The notes under the pieces are model-generated. The model ran no database searches. It was not told where the DNA came from and worked only from the letters and a program-made list of their open reading frames with translations. 64,000 nucleotides of DNA from Stagnimonas sp. (GTDB lineage: Bacteria > Pseudomonadota > Gammaproteobacteria > Nevskiales > Nevskiaceae): NCBI GenBank assembly GCA_030652575.1, contig JAUSQI010000154.1:1-64000 (forward strand), given 5' to 3'. The translations under genes were made by a program, and so were the position numbers. Shown here piece after piece: positions 10,272 to 19,649 of the stretch. Within the stretch, counting starts at the first letter, position 1; every line of letters begins with the position of its first letter.

Positions 10272-10828
10272 CGGCTGCGCAAAACGCCCAGCACCAGATC
10301 GGGATACTCCATGCGCCCCAGGCTGCCGTTGTAGCGCGCGAGTGCGCGGGTGACATCACCTTTTTCCTTGTCCAGATAAAACCGCAGGATGGTGCAGCCC
10401 ATGCGCAGGTTGACCTCGGTTTTGAACAGGTTGCTGCCCTTCTGCCCCAGTTCGGTGAGCCAGAACGGCATGATCTGCATGTAGCCCAGCGCACCGGCGT
10501 AGCTGATGGCGTGGCGGTCGAAGCGGCTCTCGATGTGGATGACGCTGAGCACCAGCTCCGGGTCCAGCCGGGCGCGCTTGGCCTCGGCATGCACCTGCCG
10601 CAGAAAATCCAGCCGCTGGCGTTCGTCGGGCAGATAGCGTTCCAGGCGTGGGGAGTAATCCAGCAACCACACCTGCGCCTCGTACTTGTCGTCGAAGCTG
10701 CCGCCTGCGGTGATCGCCTCGGCCAGCCGCGCGCGCAGCTCGGGCTCCGGCGTGCCGACCGGCCCGGCAAACACCAGCGCGGGCAGCAGAAGCAGCAGAA
10801 GCAGCAGAAAAAGGCAGCGGATATTCAC
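10256..10828 (-). CDS. Soluble lytic murein transglycosylase (SLT domain)
   Basis: A small exported lytic transglycosylase of about 190 residues. The SLT active site is IHIESRFDRHAISYAGALGY followed by MQIMP, with the catalytic Glu at about residue 100. It would cleave peptidoglycan non-hydrolytically to form 1,6-anhydro-muropeptides. I prefer the GTG start at 10828 because the protein then begins with a clean signal peptide (short basic start, Leu-rich core, VFAG cleavage region). A TTG at 10864 is possible but adds a Cys-rich, non-signal-like leader. The Leu core is encoded by a perfect 9-base tandem repeat. Confidence 0.88.
   Translation of the reverse strand: MNIRCLFLLLLLLLLPALVFAGPVGTPEPELRARLAEAITAGGSFDDKYEAQVWLLDYSPRLERYLPDERQRLDFLRQVHAEAKRARLDPELVLSVIHIESRFDRHAISYAGALGYMQIMPFWLTELGQKGSNLFKTEVNLRMGCTILRFYLDKEKGDVTRALARYNGSLGRMEYPDLVLGVLRSRYFAF
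10783..10809. repeat. 9-bp tandem repeat (GCAGCAGAA x3) in a signal-peptide region
   Basis: Three exact copies of GCAGCAGAA. On the coding (minus) strand they read TTCTGCTGC and encode part of the poly-Leu hydrophobic core of the lytic transglycosylase signal peptide. Since each unit is nine bases, slippage would change core length by three residues without breaking the frame. Confidence 0.9.
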
Positions 10829-10908
10829 AGGGCGGTCGGCGAGGCCACAACAATGCGGTGACAAATTGTAGGCCGCTCAGTTGCTTGCATGCGTTTCACC
10901 GTTTTGAC

Positions 10909-10968
10909 TTCAACGCCGGTTGAAACTTTGGCGGTCAGCACCCAGAATACTGACCAACCGATCGGTCA
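10909..10968 (+). promoter_or_regulatory. Promoter/operator region of the tetR-RND operon
   Basis: Two palindromes lie just upstream of the TetR start at 10987. TTCAAC-GCCG-GTTGAA is at 10909-10924. TGACCAACCGATCGGTCA, at 10951-10968, has TGACC/GGTCA arms and a self-complementary ACCGATCGGT core typical of TetR-family operators. A weak promoter fit (TTGAAA at 10920, GAATAC at 10945) would place the second palindrome at the transcription start, suiting autorepression. Binding is inferred, not shown. Confidence 0.6.
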
Positions 10969-10986
10969 GCGCACTGAACCTCTGCA

Positions 10987-11712
10987 ATGTCTCCTCCCCC
11001 AGCCACCGTCACGCCACCCAACAGTCCCGGCGCCCAGCATGTGCTGGATGTGGCGCGCGTGTTGTTTGCCGAACACGGGATCGATGCGGTGTCGATGCAG
11101 GACATCGCCACCCAGGCAGGCGTCAGCAAGGCCAATGTGTTTCATCACTTTGCCAGCAAAGAGGCGCTCTACATCGCGGTGATCCGCGCCTGCACGCAAT
11201 ACAAGAACGCCATGATCGCGGAACTGGTGGCCAGCCCGGCGCCGTTCGAGCAACGGTTCTTCGCGCTGCTGAAAGGCCAGTTGCAGCACATGGCGGACGA
11301 CCCGAGCGGCACCCGCCTGGTGATCCGCGAGGTCACCAACGGCAATATCGAGCGCGCCAAGCTGATTGCCACACAGATTTTTTCGGAACAGATCCGCGAC
11401 CGCCTCGCGTTTTTTGAAGACGCCCGCGCCCGAGGCGAGTTGCGCGAGGGTGTCGAACCGCATGTGTGCGACATGCTGCTGGGGGCCTGCTGCATGTTCC
11501 ATTTCAATTGCGGCGAAGTCTCCAAGCACATCAGCACCGAGCTGGGCACCGTGATGCCAGCGACGATCGATGGCTTCGCCCGCACCATCTGCAATGCGCT
11601 GGTGAACGGCCTGGGCGTTAGCCCCGCCAAGCCGGCGCGCAAAGCCAAAGCCGCCACCCAGAAAATCAGTGCGCCCCGGCGCAATCCTTCCCGCAGCACC
11701 CGGAGCCTTTGA
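10987..11712 (+). CDS. TetR-family repressor of the adjacent RND pump
   Basis: A 241-residue TetR/AcrR regulator. The N-terminal helix-turn-helix (about residues 18-65) contains LFAEHGIDAVSMQDIATQAG followed by VSKANVFHHFASKEALY, a clear TetR signature. The rest is the ligand-binding and dimerisation domain. The last 30 residues are unusually basic (Lys/Arg/Ala-rich). Four bases separate its stop from the outer-membrane factor gene, so it is the first gene of the efflux operon and most likely represses it until a substrate binds. Confidence 0.93.
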   Translation: MSPPPATVTPPNSPGAQHVLDVARVLFAEHGIDAVSMQDIATQAGVSKANVFHHFASKEALYIAVIRACTQYKNAMIAELVASPAPFEQRFFALLKGQLQHMADDPSGTRLVIREVTNGNIERAKLIATQIFSEQIRDRLAFFEDARARGELREGVEPHVCDMLLGACCMFHFNCGEVSKHISTELGTVMPATIDGFARTICNALVNGLGVSPAKPARKAKAATQKISAPRRNPSRSTRSL

Positions 11713-11715
11713 GTC

Positions 11716-13245
11716 ATGACGACCATCCGCCGCACATCCCCGTTGTTTGCCCTGACCGCCGTTGCGGCAGTTCTGCTTTCCGGCTGCATGCTGGGGCCCG
11801 ACTACACCAAACCCGAAGCACCGACCACCCAGCGCATCGCCGGCAAGCCCCTGCCGGCGGCAACCGTTGCCGCCCCCATCAAGGGCGGCGAGTCGCAGCG
11901 CTTCGTCGAAGGCGGCGTGCTGCCGGCGCAGTGGTGGAAGACCTTCGGCTCGCCGGTGCTGGATGGCTGGGTCGATGAGGCGCTCGCCAAAAGCCCCTCG
12001 CTCGCCAGCGCCGAGGCCACCCTGCGCCAGCAGCAGGCACTCTACATCGCCGCTGGCGGCACGCTTTACCCCAGCGTCACCGCCAATGGCGGTGCCACCC
12101 GCCAGAAAACCAGCGGCTCCGCGTTCGGCGGCGGCAGCGTGCCGGGCAACATCTTCAACCTCTACTCGGCTTCTGTGGACGTCAACTACGGCCTGGACAT
12201 CTGGGGTGGCACCGCGCGCAGCATCGAGGGCCAGCTGGCCCTGGTGGAAGCCACGAAATACCAGACCTCGGCGGCCTATCTCACGCTGGTCGGCAACGTC
12301 GTCACCAGCGCGGTGTCGGTGGCCTCTGCACAGGCACGGCTCAAAACCGCCCGCGAGATCGCCGAGGCCTATGTCGACACCGTGCGTCTGGCCCAGAAGC
12401 AGTTCGACCTGGGGGCCAGCGCCCGCAGCGACGTGATTGCGGCGCAGACGCTGCTGGCGCAGTCGCAGGCCAACATCCCGCCGCTGGAGCAGGAGCTGAC
12501 CGCCGCCAGCAACCGTCTTGCGGTGCTGCTGGGTCGCTACCCCAGCGAATTCGACAACGGCGGTTTCAACCTCACGGCACTCACCCTGCCGCAGGAGATT
12601 CCGGTGGCCCTGCCCTCCACTCTGGTTGAACGCCGACCGGATATCGCCGCCGCCAGCGCGCAGCTCGCCGTGGCATCGGCCAACGTCGGCGTCGCCGTCG
12701 CCAACCGGCTGCCACAGCTCACCCTCAGTGCCAGCGTCGGCACCCAGGCGGCCAAGCCCAAGAACCTGTTCGACGAGGACATCTGGAGCATCGGCGCCAA
12801 TCTCGCCGCGCCGATCTTCGATGGCGGCACCCTCAAGGCACGGAAGGACGCTGCCGTCGCCGCCTACGACGGTGCGCAGGCCGACTACCGCAATACGGTG
12901 CTCAATGCCTTCAACGAAGTCGCCGACGCCCTCTCGGCGCTCGACAACGACGCCCGCAGGCTGGCCGCGCAGCAATCCGCTTTCGACCTGGCCACCGAAT
13001 CGCTGCGCCTGACCGAGGCCACTTATCGCACCGGCTCGGCGACCATCTTCGACGTGCGCGATGCGCGTCTCACCGCGGCTGCCGCCCAGCAAAACCTGGT
13101 GCTCGCCCTGGCCACCCGATACCAGGACACCGCAGCGCTGTTCCAGGCCCTGGGCGGCGATGGCTGGAACCGCAACACCCCACCGCCAGAGGCCACGGCC
13201 AGCAACACGCCGGCGCCCACCCTTGCCGCCACGGCAACCCCTTGA
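11716..13245 (+). CDS. RND efflux outer-membrane factor lipoprotein (NodT/OprM type)
   Basis: A 509-residue TolC-like outer-membrane channel. It has a signal peptide with lipobox LSGC (Cys about 23) followed by MLGPDYTKPEAP, the standard start of NodT-family factors, and two repeats of helical/beta-barrel segments (VSVASAQARLKTAREIAEAY; RPDIAAASAQLAVASANVGV). The C-terminus is a Pro/Thr/Ala-rich tail of about 25 residues. It docks with the membrane-fusion protein and permease encoded downstream to expel substrates across both membranes. Gene order is regulator, outer-membrane factor, adaptor, permease. Confidence 0.95.
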   Translation: MTTIRRTSPLFALTAVAAVLLSGCMLGPDYTKPEAPTTQRIAGKPLPAATVAAPIKGGESQRFVEGGVLPAQWWKTFGSPVLDGWVDEALAKSPSLASAEATLRQQQALYIAAGGTLYPSVTANGGATRQKTSGSAFGGGSVPGNIFNLYSASVDVNYGLDIWGGTARSIEGQLALVEATKYQTSAAYLTLVGNVVTSAVSVASAQARLKTAREIAEAYVDTVRLAQKQFDLGASARSDVIAAQTLLAQSQANIPPLEQELTAASNRLAVLLGRYPSEFDNGGFNLTALTLPQEIPVALPSTLVERRPDIAAASAQLAVASANVGVAVANRLPQLTLSASVGTQAAKPKNLFDEDIWSIGANLAAPIFDGGTLKARKDAAVAAYDGAQADYRNTVLNAFNEVADALSALDNDARRLAAQQSAFDLATESLRLTEATYRTGSATIFDVRDARLTAAAAQQNLVLALATRYQDTAALFQALGGDGWNRNTPPPEATASNTPAPTLAATATP

Positions 13246-13276
13246 GAACACCTGATTTAGTCCCCGGAGAACCTTT

Positions 13277-14524
13277 ATGAAATGGCTCAAATTACTGCTG
13301 GTTGTCGTCGTCATCGTCGGCGTGATCGTCGGCATCAAGGCATGTCAGGTGAAAAAAACCTTTGATGGCTTTGCGGCGATGGGTGAGCCCAAGGCCACGG
13401 TCACGGCCGTCAAGATCGGCATGCAGGACTGGAACCCCTCGCTCAGCGCCATCGGTTCGCTGCGCGCCGTGCGCGGCGTGGAGGTTTCGCCCGAGGTCAG
13501 CGGCCAGGTGCAGGCGATCCAGTTCAACTCCGGCTCCGACGTGAAGAAGGGCGAGGTGATGGTGCAGCTCAACGCCGATACCGACATCGCACGCCTGGGC
13601 TCCTTGCAGGCAACGCTTGCACTGGCGGAAACCACGCTGGCCCGCAGCAAGGCGCAGCGCGAGGCGGACATCCTCAGCCAGGCCGCGCTCGACAACGATG
13701 CCGCCGCCGTGCGCACCGCCGCGGCGGCCGTGCGCGAACAGCAGGCGCTGGTGGCGAAGAAAACCATCCGCGCGCCATTCGCGGGCAAGGCCGGCATCAC
13801 CATCGTCAACCCGGGCCAGTATCTGAATCCGGGCGACAAGATTGCCAGCGTGCAGCAGCTCGACCCGATCTATGTCGACTTCAACGTGCCGCAGAACGCG
13901 CTGTCGTCCATCGGCATCGGCCAGACCGTCAACGCGACCACCGACGCCGGCGTGGCGGCCAGCGGCACCATCAGCGCCATCGAGCCGCTGGTGGACAGCG
14001 AGACCCGCAACGTCAAGGTGCAGGCAACCTTGAAGAATGCCGACGCCAAGCTGCTGCCCGGCATGTTCACCAAGTTGCAGGTGGCCTTCGGCGAGCCCAA
14101 GAAATATCTGACGCTGCCCAACACCGCCGTTGCCTTCAACCCCTACGGCGAAACGGTGTACGTGGTGGTGCCGGCAGAGGTTTATTACGCCGAAGAAAAC
14201 AAGAAGAAGCAGGAGGAAGCCGCCAAGGCATCGGCACAGGCCAAGACCGACGGCAATGAAGCCGCACCTGCCGCCGATGCCGCAGCCAAGGCCCCGCCGC
14301 CGGATACCAAGACGGCAGACGGCAAGCCGAAGTTCGTGGCCAAGCAGACCTTCATCACCACCGGCCCGACGCGCGGCGACCAGGTGGCGGTTCTCACCGG
14401 CCTGAAAGAAGGCGACGAGGTGGTGACCTCCGGCCAGCTCAAGCTCAAGAACGGCCTCGTGGTGCTGGTGGACAACACCATCTCGCCCACCAACGACGAA
14501 GCCCCGAAGCCGAAGGACGAATAG
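13277..14524 (+). CDS. RND efflux periplasmic adaptor (membrane-fusion protein)
   Basis: A 415-residue adaptor. One N-terminal hydrophobic anchor (MKWLKLLLVVVVIVGVIVG) is followed by the lipoyl/barrel-sandwich half (EVSPEVSGQVQAIQFNSGSD), an alpha hairpin (about residues 105-160), the returning barrel half (TIRAPFAGKAGI), and beta-barrel and membrane-proximal domains. An Ala/Lys/Asp-rich insertion of about 45 residues (about 300-355) sits in the C-terminal part and is longer than usual. It bridges the outer-membrane factor and the permease. Confidence 0.94.
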   Translation: MKWLKLLLVVVVIVGVIVGIKACQVKKTFDGFAAMGEPKATVTAVKIGMQDWNPSLSAIGSLRAVRGVEVSPEVSGQVQAIQFNSGSDVKKGEVMVQLNADTDIARLGSLQATLALAETTLARSKAQREADILSQAALDNDAAAVRTAAAAVREQQALVAKKTIRAPFAGKAGITIVNPGQYLNPGDKIASVQQLDPIYVDFNVPQNALSSIGIGQTVNATTDAGVAASGTISAIEPLVDSETRNVKVQATLKNADAKLLPGMFTKLQVAFGEPKKYLTLPNTAVAFNPYGETVYVVVPAEVYYAEENKKKQEEAAKASAQAKTDGNEAAPAADAAAKAPPPDTKTADGKPKFVAKQTFITTGPTRGDQVAVLTGLKEGDEVVTSGQLKLKNGLVVLVDNTISPTNDEAPKPKDE

Positions 14525-14537
14525 GACTCACTCGACC

Positions 14538-17500
14538 ATGAACTTCACAGATATCTTCATCAAGAAACCAGTGCTGGCGACCGTCGTCAGCCTGGTGATC
14601 CTGGTGCTCGGCTTCCGGTCGATGTTCGACCTGCCGATCCGCCAGTATCCCGAGACGCAGAACTCCACCGTCACCGTGACCACCGCCTACTACGGCGCGA
14701 GTCCCGATGTGGTCGCGGGCTTCATCACCACGCCGATCGAAGCGGCGGTGGCGCAGGCGCAGGGCATCGACTACCTCACCTCCAGTTCATCGAGCGGTGT
14801 CTCCACGGTCAGCGCCACGCTCAAGCTCAACTACGACGGCAACACCGCGCTCAGTGAAATCAACACCAAGGTGCAATCGGTGTTGAACCAGCTGCCGGCC
14901 GAGGCGCAACAACCCGTGCTGACCGTGCAGACCGGCGAGCAGATCGCCTCGATGTACATGGGCTTCAACAGCTCAACGCTGCCCACCAACAAGATCACCG
15001 ACTACGTGATCCGCGTCGTGCAGCCCAAGTTGCAGACGGTCGCGGGCGTGAAGCAGGCCGAGCTCCTGGGCGGCCGCCAGTTCGCACTGCGCGCCTGGCT
15101 CGACCCTGACCGCATGGCAGCGCACGGGCTGACCGCCACCGACGTCTCTACCGCACTCGCGGCCAACAACTATCTGTCGGCGCTGGGCACCACCAAGGGG
15201 CAGATGATCTCCATCGACCTCACCGCCTCGACCGATCTGCGCTCGGTGGACGAGTTCAAGCAACTCGTCGTCAAGCAGAAGGGCGATGCCCTGGTGCGCC
15301 TCGAAGACGTGGCCAACGTCACGCTGGGTGCCGAGAGCTATGACTCGGTGACGCGCTTCGACGGCAAGCAGAGCGTGTTCATCGGCATTCGCGTGGCACC
15401 CGATGCCAACGCGCTGACGGTGGTCGCCGAAGTGCGCAAGCTGTTCCCCGAAGTGGTGGCCCAGCTCCCCGCCGGCATGAACGGCGAGATCGTCTACGAC
15501 GCGACCGAATACATCTCCTCCTCGATCAGCGAAGTGGAAAAGACGCTGATCGAAGCGCTGCTGATCGTGACCGTGGTGATCTTCCTGTTCATGGGCTCGC
15601 TGCGCTCGGTGCTGATCCCCATCATCGCCATGCCGCTCTCGCTCATCGGCGGCTTCTTCGTGATGCTGCTGCTGGGCTATTCCATCAACCTGCTGACGCT
15701 GCTGGCCCTGGTGCTGGCGATCGGCCTGGTGGTCGATGACGCGATCATCGTGGTGGAAAACGTCGACCGGCACATGAAGCTCGGCAAGAAGCCCTTCGAT
15801 GCCGCACTCATCGCCGCCCGCGAGCTGTCGGGCCCGATCATCGCGATCTCGGTGGTGCTGATCGCGGTCTATGTGCCGATCGGCTTCCAGGGTGGATTGA
15901 CCGGCGTTCTGTTCAGTGAGTTCGCCTTCACGCTGGCGGGGGCGGTGGGTGTTTCCGCCATCGTCGCGCTGACGCTGTCGCCGATGATGTGCGCGAAGTT
16001 CCTGAAGGACGACCACGCCAGCAACAAGTTCGTGATGCTGCTCGACCGCAATTTCGAGAAGTTCTCGAGCGGCTACCGCAACATCCTCAACAGCCTTTTG
16101 AAGGGCTGGGGTGCGGTGGTGGCGTTCGGCTTCATCATCATGGCGCTGATCGGTTTGTTCATGGTCGCCCCCGGCCCGTTCGGCATCAAGAGCGAGCTGG
16201 CACCGCCGGAGGATCAGGGCTTCCTGTTCCACCTCATCACCGGCGCGCCCAACGCCACCAACCAGCAGATGACGCAGTACTCGACGCAGAGCTTCAACAT
16301 CATGAAGAGCCTGCCGGAGTGGTCGCACAGCTTCCAGGTGGATGGCGCGGGCACGGTCAACAGCGGCATCGGTGGCTTCATCGCCAAGACCTACGACCAG
16401 CGCACCCGCGACACCACCGCGATGCAGCAGGAGTTGCAGGCCAAGAGCAACGGCATCGCCGGTGCCAATGTGTTCTGGATCAACCTGCCCGCATTGCCGG
16501 GCGGCGGCCAGGGTTTGCCGGTGCAGTTCGTGGTGTCCACCACCGAGCCGTTCGCGAACCTCTATGAAGTGACCCAGGCCATCGTCGAAAAGGCACAGGC
16601 CTCGGGGCGCTTCTACGTGCTCGACAACGGCCTCAAGTTCGACAAGCCGCAGACCACGGTGGAAATCGATCGCGACCAGGTGGCCACACTGGGCCTGACC
16701 CAGCGTGATGTTGGCCAGGCGCTGTCGGCGATGCTGGGTGGCGGCTACGTCAACTACTTCAGCATCTCGGGCCGCAGTTATCGCGTCATCCCGCAGGTGC
16801 AGCAGCAGGAGCGTCTGAACGCCGACCAGCTGGGCACCTATCAGATCCGCACCGCCTCGGGCGCGATGATCCCGGCCTCGACCGTCATCAAACTCAGGAC
16901 CGAGACCGTGCCGCAGTCCCTGCCCCACTTCCAGCAGCTCAACAGCTCGACCATCGGCGCGGTGTTCGGCGGCACGCAGGGCGAGGCCTTGCAGATGCTG
17001 CGCGACATCTCGAAAGACATCCTGCCGCAGGGTTACAGCATCGACTACGCGGGCGAGTCGCGGCAGTTCATGAACGAGTCCGGCGGTTTTCTCACCACGA
17101 TGGGCTTCGCGCTGGTGATCATCTTCCTGGTGCTGGCGGCGCAGTTCGAGAGCTTCCGTGACCCGCTGGTGGTGATGATGTCGGTGCCGATGGCGATCTT
17201 CGGCGCGATGATCTTCCTGTTCCTCGGTGCCGCCACGCTCAACGTCTACACCCAGGTGGGGCTGGTCACACTGGTGGGGCTGATCGCCAAGCACGGCATC
17301 CTCATCGTCGAGTTCGCCAACGAGTTGCAGGAGCACGGCAAGAGCAAGCTCGACGCCATCATGGACGCCGCCAGCATCCGCTTGCGCCCCATCCTGATGA
17401 CGACCTTTGCGATGGCGCTCGGCGTGGTGCCCTTGTGGATTGCCAGCGGCGCGGGTGCGGTCGGCCGCAACCACATCGGTCTGGTGATCTTCACCGGCAT

Positions 17501-17657
17501 CAGCATCGGCACCTTCTTCACGCTGTTCGTGGTGCCCGCGATGTACATGTGGATCGCGCGCGACCACGGCAAGGAAGCCGGCGCGCACGACAGCGACGCC
17601 GAGCCGGTGCCGCGGGACCACGCGCTGGTGCCCATCGAGCAGCATCCCGCCGTGTAA
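14538..17657 (+). CDS. RND efflux permease, HAE1 family
   Basis: A full-length 1,039-residue proton-driven pump with the standard two-fold RND layout: TM1 (about residues 10-28), a large periplasmic loop, TM2-6, TM7, a second loop, and TM8-12. Motifs include FIKKPVLATVV at the start, IGLVVDDAIIVVENVDRH in TM4 with the paired Asp residues for proton relay, and GLIAKHGILIVEFANELQ in TM10. Substrate is unpredictable from sequence; multidrug or solvent export is usual for the family. The last gene of the tetR operon, followed by an intrinsic terminator. Confidence 0.96.
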   Translation: MNFTDIFIKKPVLATVVSLVILVLGFRSMFDLPIRQYPETQNSTVTVTTAYYGASPDVVAGFITTPIEAAVAQAQGIDYLTSSSSSGVSTVSATLKLNYDGNTALSEINTKVQSVLNQLPAEAQQPVLTVQTGEQIASMYMGFNSSTLPTNKITDYVIRVVQPKLQTVAGVKQAELLGGRQFALRAWLDPDRMAAHGLTATDVSTALAANNYLSALGTTKGQMISIDLTASTDLRSVDEFKQLVVKQKGDALVRLEDVANVTLGAESYDSVTRFDGKQSVFIGIRVAPDANALTVVAEVRKLFPEVVAQLPAGMNGEIVYDATEYISSSISEVEKTLIEALLIVTVVIFLFMGSLRSVLIPIIAMPLSLIGGFFVMLLLGYSINLLTLLALVLAIGLVVDDAIIVVENVDRHMKLGKKPFDAALIAARELSGPIIAISVVLIAVYVPIGFQGGLTGVLFSEFAFTLAGAVGVSAIVALTLSPMMCAKFLKDDHASNKFVMLLDRNFEKFSSGYRNILNSLLKGWGAVVAFGFIIMALIGLFMVAPGPFGIKSELAPPEDQGFLFHLITGAPNATNQQMTQYSTQSFNIMKSLPEWSHSFQVDGAGTVNSGIGGFIAKTYDQRTRDTTAMQQELQAKSNGIAGANVFWINLPALPGGGQGLPVQFVVSTTEPFANLYEVTQAIVEKAQASGRFYVLDNGLKFDKPQTTVEIDRDQVATLGLTQRDVGQALSAMLGGGYVNYFSISGRSYRVIPQVQQQERLNADQLGTYQIRTASGAMIPASTVIKLRTETVPQSLPHFQQLNSSTIGAVFGGTQGEALQMLRDISKDILPQGYSIDYAGESRQFMNESGGFLTTMGFALVIIFLVLAAQFESFRDPLVVMMSVPMAIFGAMIFLFLGAATLNVYTQVGLVTLVGLIAKHGILIVEFANELQEHGKSKLDAIMDAASIRLRPILMTTFAMALGVVPLWIASGAGAVGRNHIGLVIFTGISIGTFFTLFVVPAMYMWIARDHGKEAGAHDSDAEPVPRDHALVPIEQHPAV

Positions 17658-17670
17658 GCACCGTCATTGA

Positions 17671-17707
17671 AAAGCCCCGCCATCGACACGATGGCGGGGC
17701 TTTTTTT
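17671..17707 (+). terminator. Intrinsic terminator of the RND operon
   Basis: Stem AAAGCCCCGCCATC / GATGGCGGGGCTTT with a 5-base loop (GACAC) and an uninterrupted T-tract at 17701-17707, 13 bases after the permease stop. The A-run on the 5' side could make it bidirectional and so also serve the convergent proS gene. Confidence 0.95.
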
Positions 17708-17759
17708 GCGAATGCGGCAACGTTTCGCGGGCCGCACCGCAGAACCAGCGGCAAGCCGA

Positions 17760-19520
17760 TCAGTCGAGCTTGGCCAGCACGGCCTCGAGCGTGGCGGCGA
17801 TCATCTCCGCCGCCGCACCCTTGCGATGCTTGTATTCGAACTGCTGCGTGGCAAGACCCTTGTCGCCGATGACGACGCGGTGCGGAATGCCGATGAGATC
17901 GGCATCCGCGAACATGCTGCCGGGGCGCTGGCCGCGATCGTCGATGGCGGCTTCGATGCCGGCTGCGATCAGTTCCGCATACAGGCGCTCGCTGGCCTCC
18001 TTCACGGCAGGGGACTTGTCGGCCCCGATGGGGCACACCAGCACGCGCCAGGGCGCGATGGCATCCGGCCAGCAGATGCCGTTGGCGTCGTGCGATTGCT
18101 CGATGACCGCCGCGACCAGGCGCGACACGCCGACGCCGTAGCAGCCCATCTCCGGCGTGGTCGCCTGCCCCTGCTCGTTGAGCACGGTGAAGCCCATCGC
18201 CTTGGAGTACTTCTGCCCGAGCTGGAACACATGCCCGCCCTCGATGCCGCGATAGAACTTGATGGTGCCGACGCCATCGGGGCTTGGATCGCCTTCCGCG
18301 ATCATGCGGATGTCGGCGACGACGGCCGGCTTGAGTGCGATGGCATCGCCCCAGTTCATGCCGGTGTAGTGCATGCCTTTTTCGTTGGCGCCGCAGATGA
18401 AATCGCTGAGCGCGGCAGCCTCATGGTCGGCGATCACCGTGATGCTGTTGCTGGCGATGAGCGCATTGAAGGCCTCGATGTCGGCAGCCGATGCGGTCGT
18501 CTCGCCGGCATGCAGCACCGGCCCGATGAAGCCGGGGCGCGAGCCGAGGGTCTTGACGATCTCGGTCTCGGTGGCCAGCACGTAATCCTTGAGGCCTGCG
18601 AGCTTGCGCACCTTCACCTCGTTGACTTCGCGGTCGCCGCGCACGGCGAGCAAATAGAACTTGCCCTCGGCGATGACGGCGATGCACTTGAGCATCTGCT
18701 TGATGTCCGCGCCGAGAAAGCCCGCCACATCGGCGCAGGATTTCTTGCCCGGCGTCTCGACGCGCGTCGCCGTTTGCGTCGCCGCCGCAGCCGCACCACA
18801 AGGCAGCGTCTCGGCGGCCTCGACGTTCGCTGCATAGGTGCCGCCCTCGGCCACTGCCAGCAAGTCTTCACCGGAACCGGCGAGCACATGGAACTCCTCG
18901 CTCTTCGCCCCGCCGATGTTGCCGCTGTCGGCTTTCACGCAGCGGAAGTCCACGCCCAGCCGCGTGAAGATGCGGATGTAGGCCGCGCGCATGTTCTGGT
19001 ATTCGGTCTCCAGACTCTCGGCATCCATGTGGAAGCTGTAGGCGTCCTTCATGATGAACTCGCGCGCGCGCATCACGCCGAAACGCGGGCGGCGCTCATC
19101 GCGGAACTTGGTCTGGATCTGGTAGTAGTTGACCGGCAGCTGCTTGTAGCTGCGGGTGTCTTGCATCACCGTGTGAACGATCACTTCCTCATGCGTCGGG
19201 CCGTAGCAGAACTCCGCACCGTGGCGATCCTTCAGACGCAGCAGCTCGCCGCCCATCACGTCCCAGCGGCCCGACTGCTGCCACAGCTCTGACGGTTGGA
19301 TGCTGGGCATGAAGCACTCCACCGCTCCCGCATTGTTCATCTCTTCGCGCACGATGTTTTCCACCTTCGCCAGCACGCGCTTGCCGATGGGCATCCACGT
19401 ATACAGGCCCGCACCGAGCTTGCGGATGTAGCCCGCGCGCTGCATGAGCTGGTGCGAAATCACCTGCGCATCGGCCGGGGTTTCTTTGGTGGTGTGGATC
19501 GGGAAGCGGGACAGGCGCAT
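17760..19520 (-). CDS. proS: Prolyl-tRNA synthetase
   Basis: Class II aminoacyl-tRNA synthetase charging tRNA-Pro. At 586 residues it is the long bacterial type, with the INS editing domain (about residues 225-400) between motifs 2 and 3. Recognisable blocks are LMQRAGYIRKLGAGLYTWMP near the start, FCYGPTHEEVI, KFRDERRPRFGVMRAREFIMKDAYSF (motif 2 region), and CYGVGVSRLVAAVIEQ (motif 3), followed by the anticodon-binding domain (VCPIGADK...). Monocistronic in appearance and convergent with the RND operon. Confidence 0.97.
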   Translation of the reverse strand: MRLSRFPIHTTKETPADAQVISHQLMQRAGYIRKLGAGLYTWMPIGKRVLAKVENIVREEMNNAGAVECFMPSIQPSELWQQSGRWDVMGGELLRLKDRHGAEFCYGPTHEEVIVHTVMQDTRSYKQLPVNYYQIQTKFRDERRPRFGVMRAREFIMKDAYSFHMDAESLETEYQNMRAAYIRIFTRLGVDFRCVKADSGNIGGAKSEEFHVLAGSGEDLLAVAEGGTYAANVEAAETLPCGAAAAATQTATRVETPGKKSCADVAGFLGADIKQMLKCIAVIAEGKFYLLAVRGDREVNEVKVRKLAGLKDYVLATETEIVKTLGSRPGFIGPVLHAGETTASAADIEAFNALIASNSITVIADHEAAALSDFICGANEKGMHYTGMNWGDAIALKPAVVADIRMIAEGDPSPDGVGTIKFYRGIEGGHVFQLGQKYSKAMGFTVLNEQGQATTPEMGCYGVGVSRLVAAVIEQSHDANGICWPDAIAPWRVLVCPIGADKSPAVKEASERLYAELIAAGIEAAIDDRGQRPGSMFADADLIGIPHRVVIGDKGLATQQFEYKHRKGAAAEMIAATLEAVLAKLD

Positions 19521-19649
19521 GGCGGCTCTTGGGGCGGCAGATCAAAAAGGTCGCGGATTGTAGGCGGCGTGGCGACTGTCTCGAAACCGTCAACAAATCT
19601 TGATGTTGCGTCTATAGGCTGCGCCCCCTTTGTCCGCCGGGTGCGATTC

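Noticed and set aside
10783-10809. Possible CRISPR-like repeat
   Set aside because: Units are 9 bases, contiguous, without spacers, and in frame in a signal peptide. No CRISPR array or cas gene is seen in the window.
10966-17645. Very long open frames antisense to the RND operon (for example 10966-13338 and 14973-17645)
   Set aside because: They mirror the codon bias of the well-recognised sense genes, are rich in Arg/Gly/His/Asp and resemble no family. High-GC shadows.
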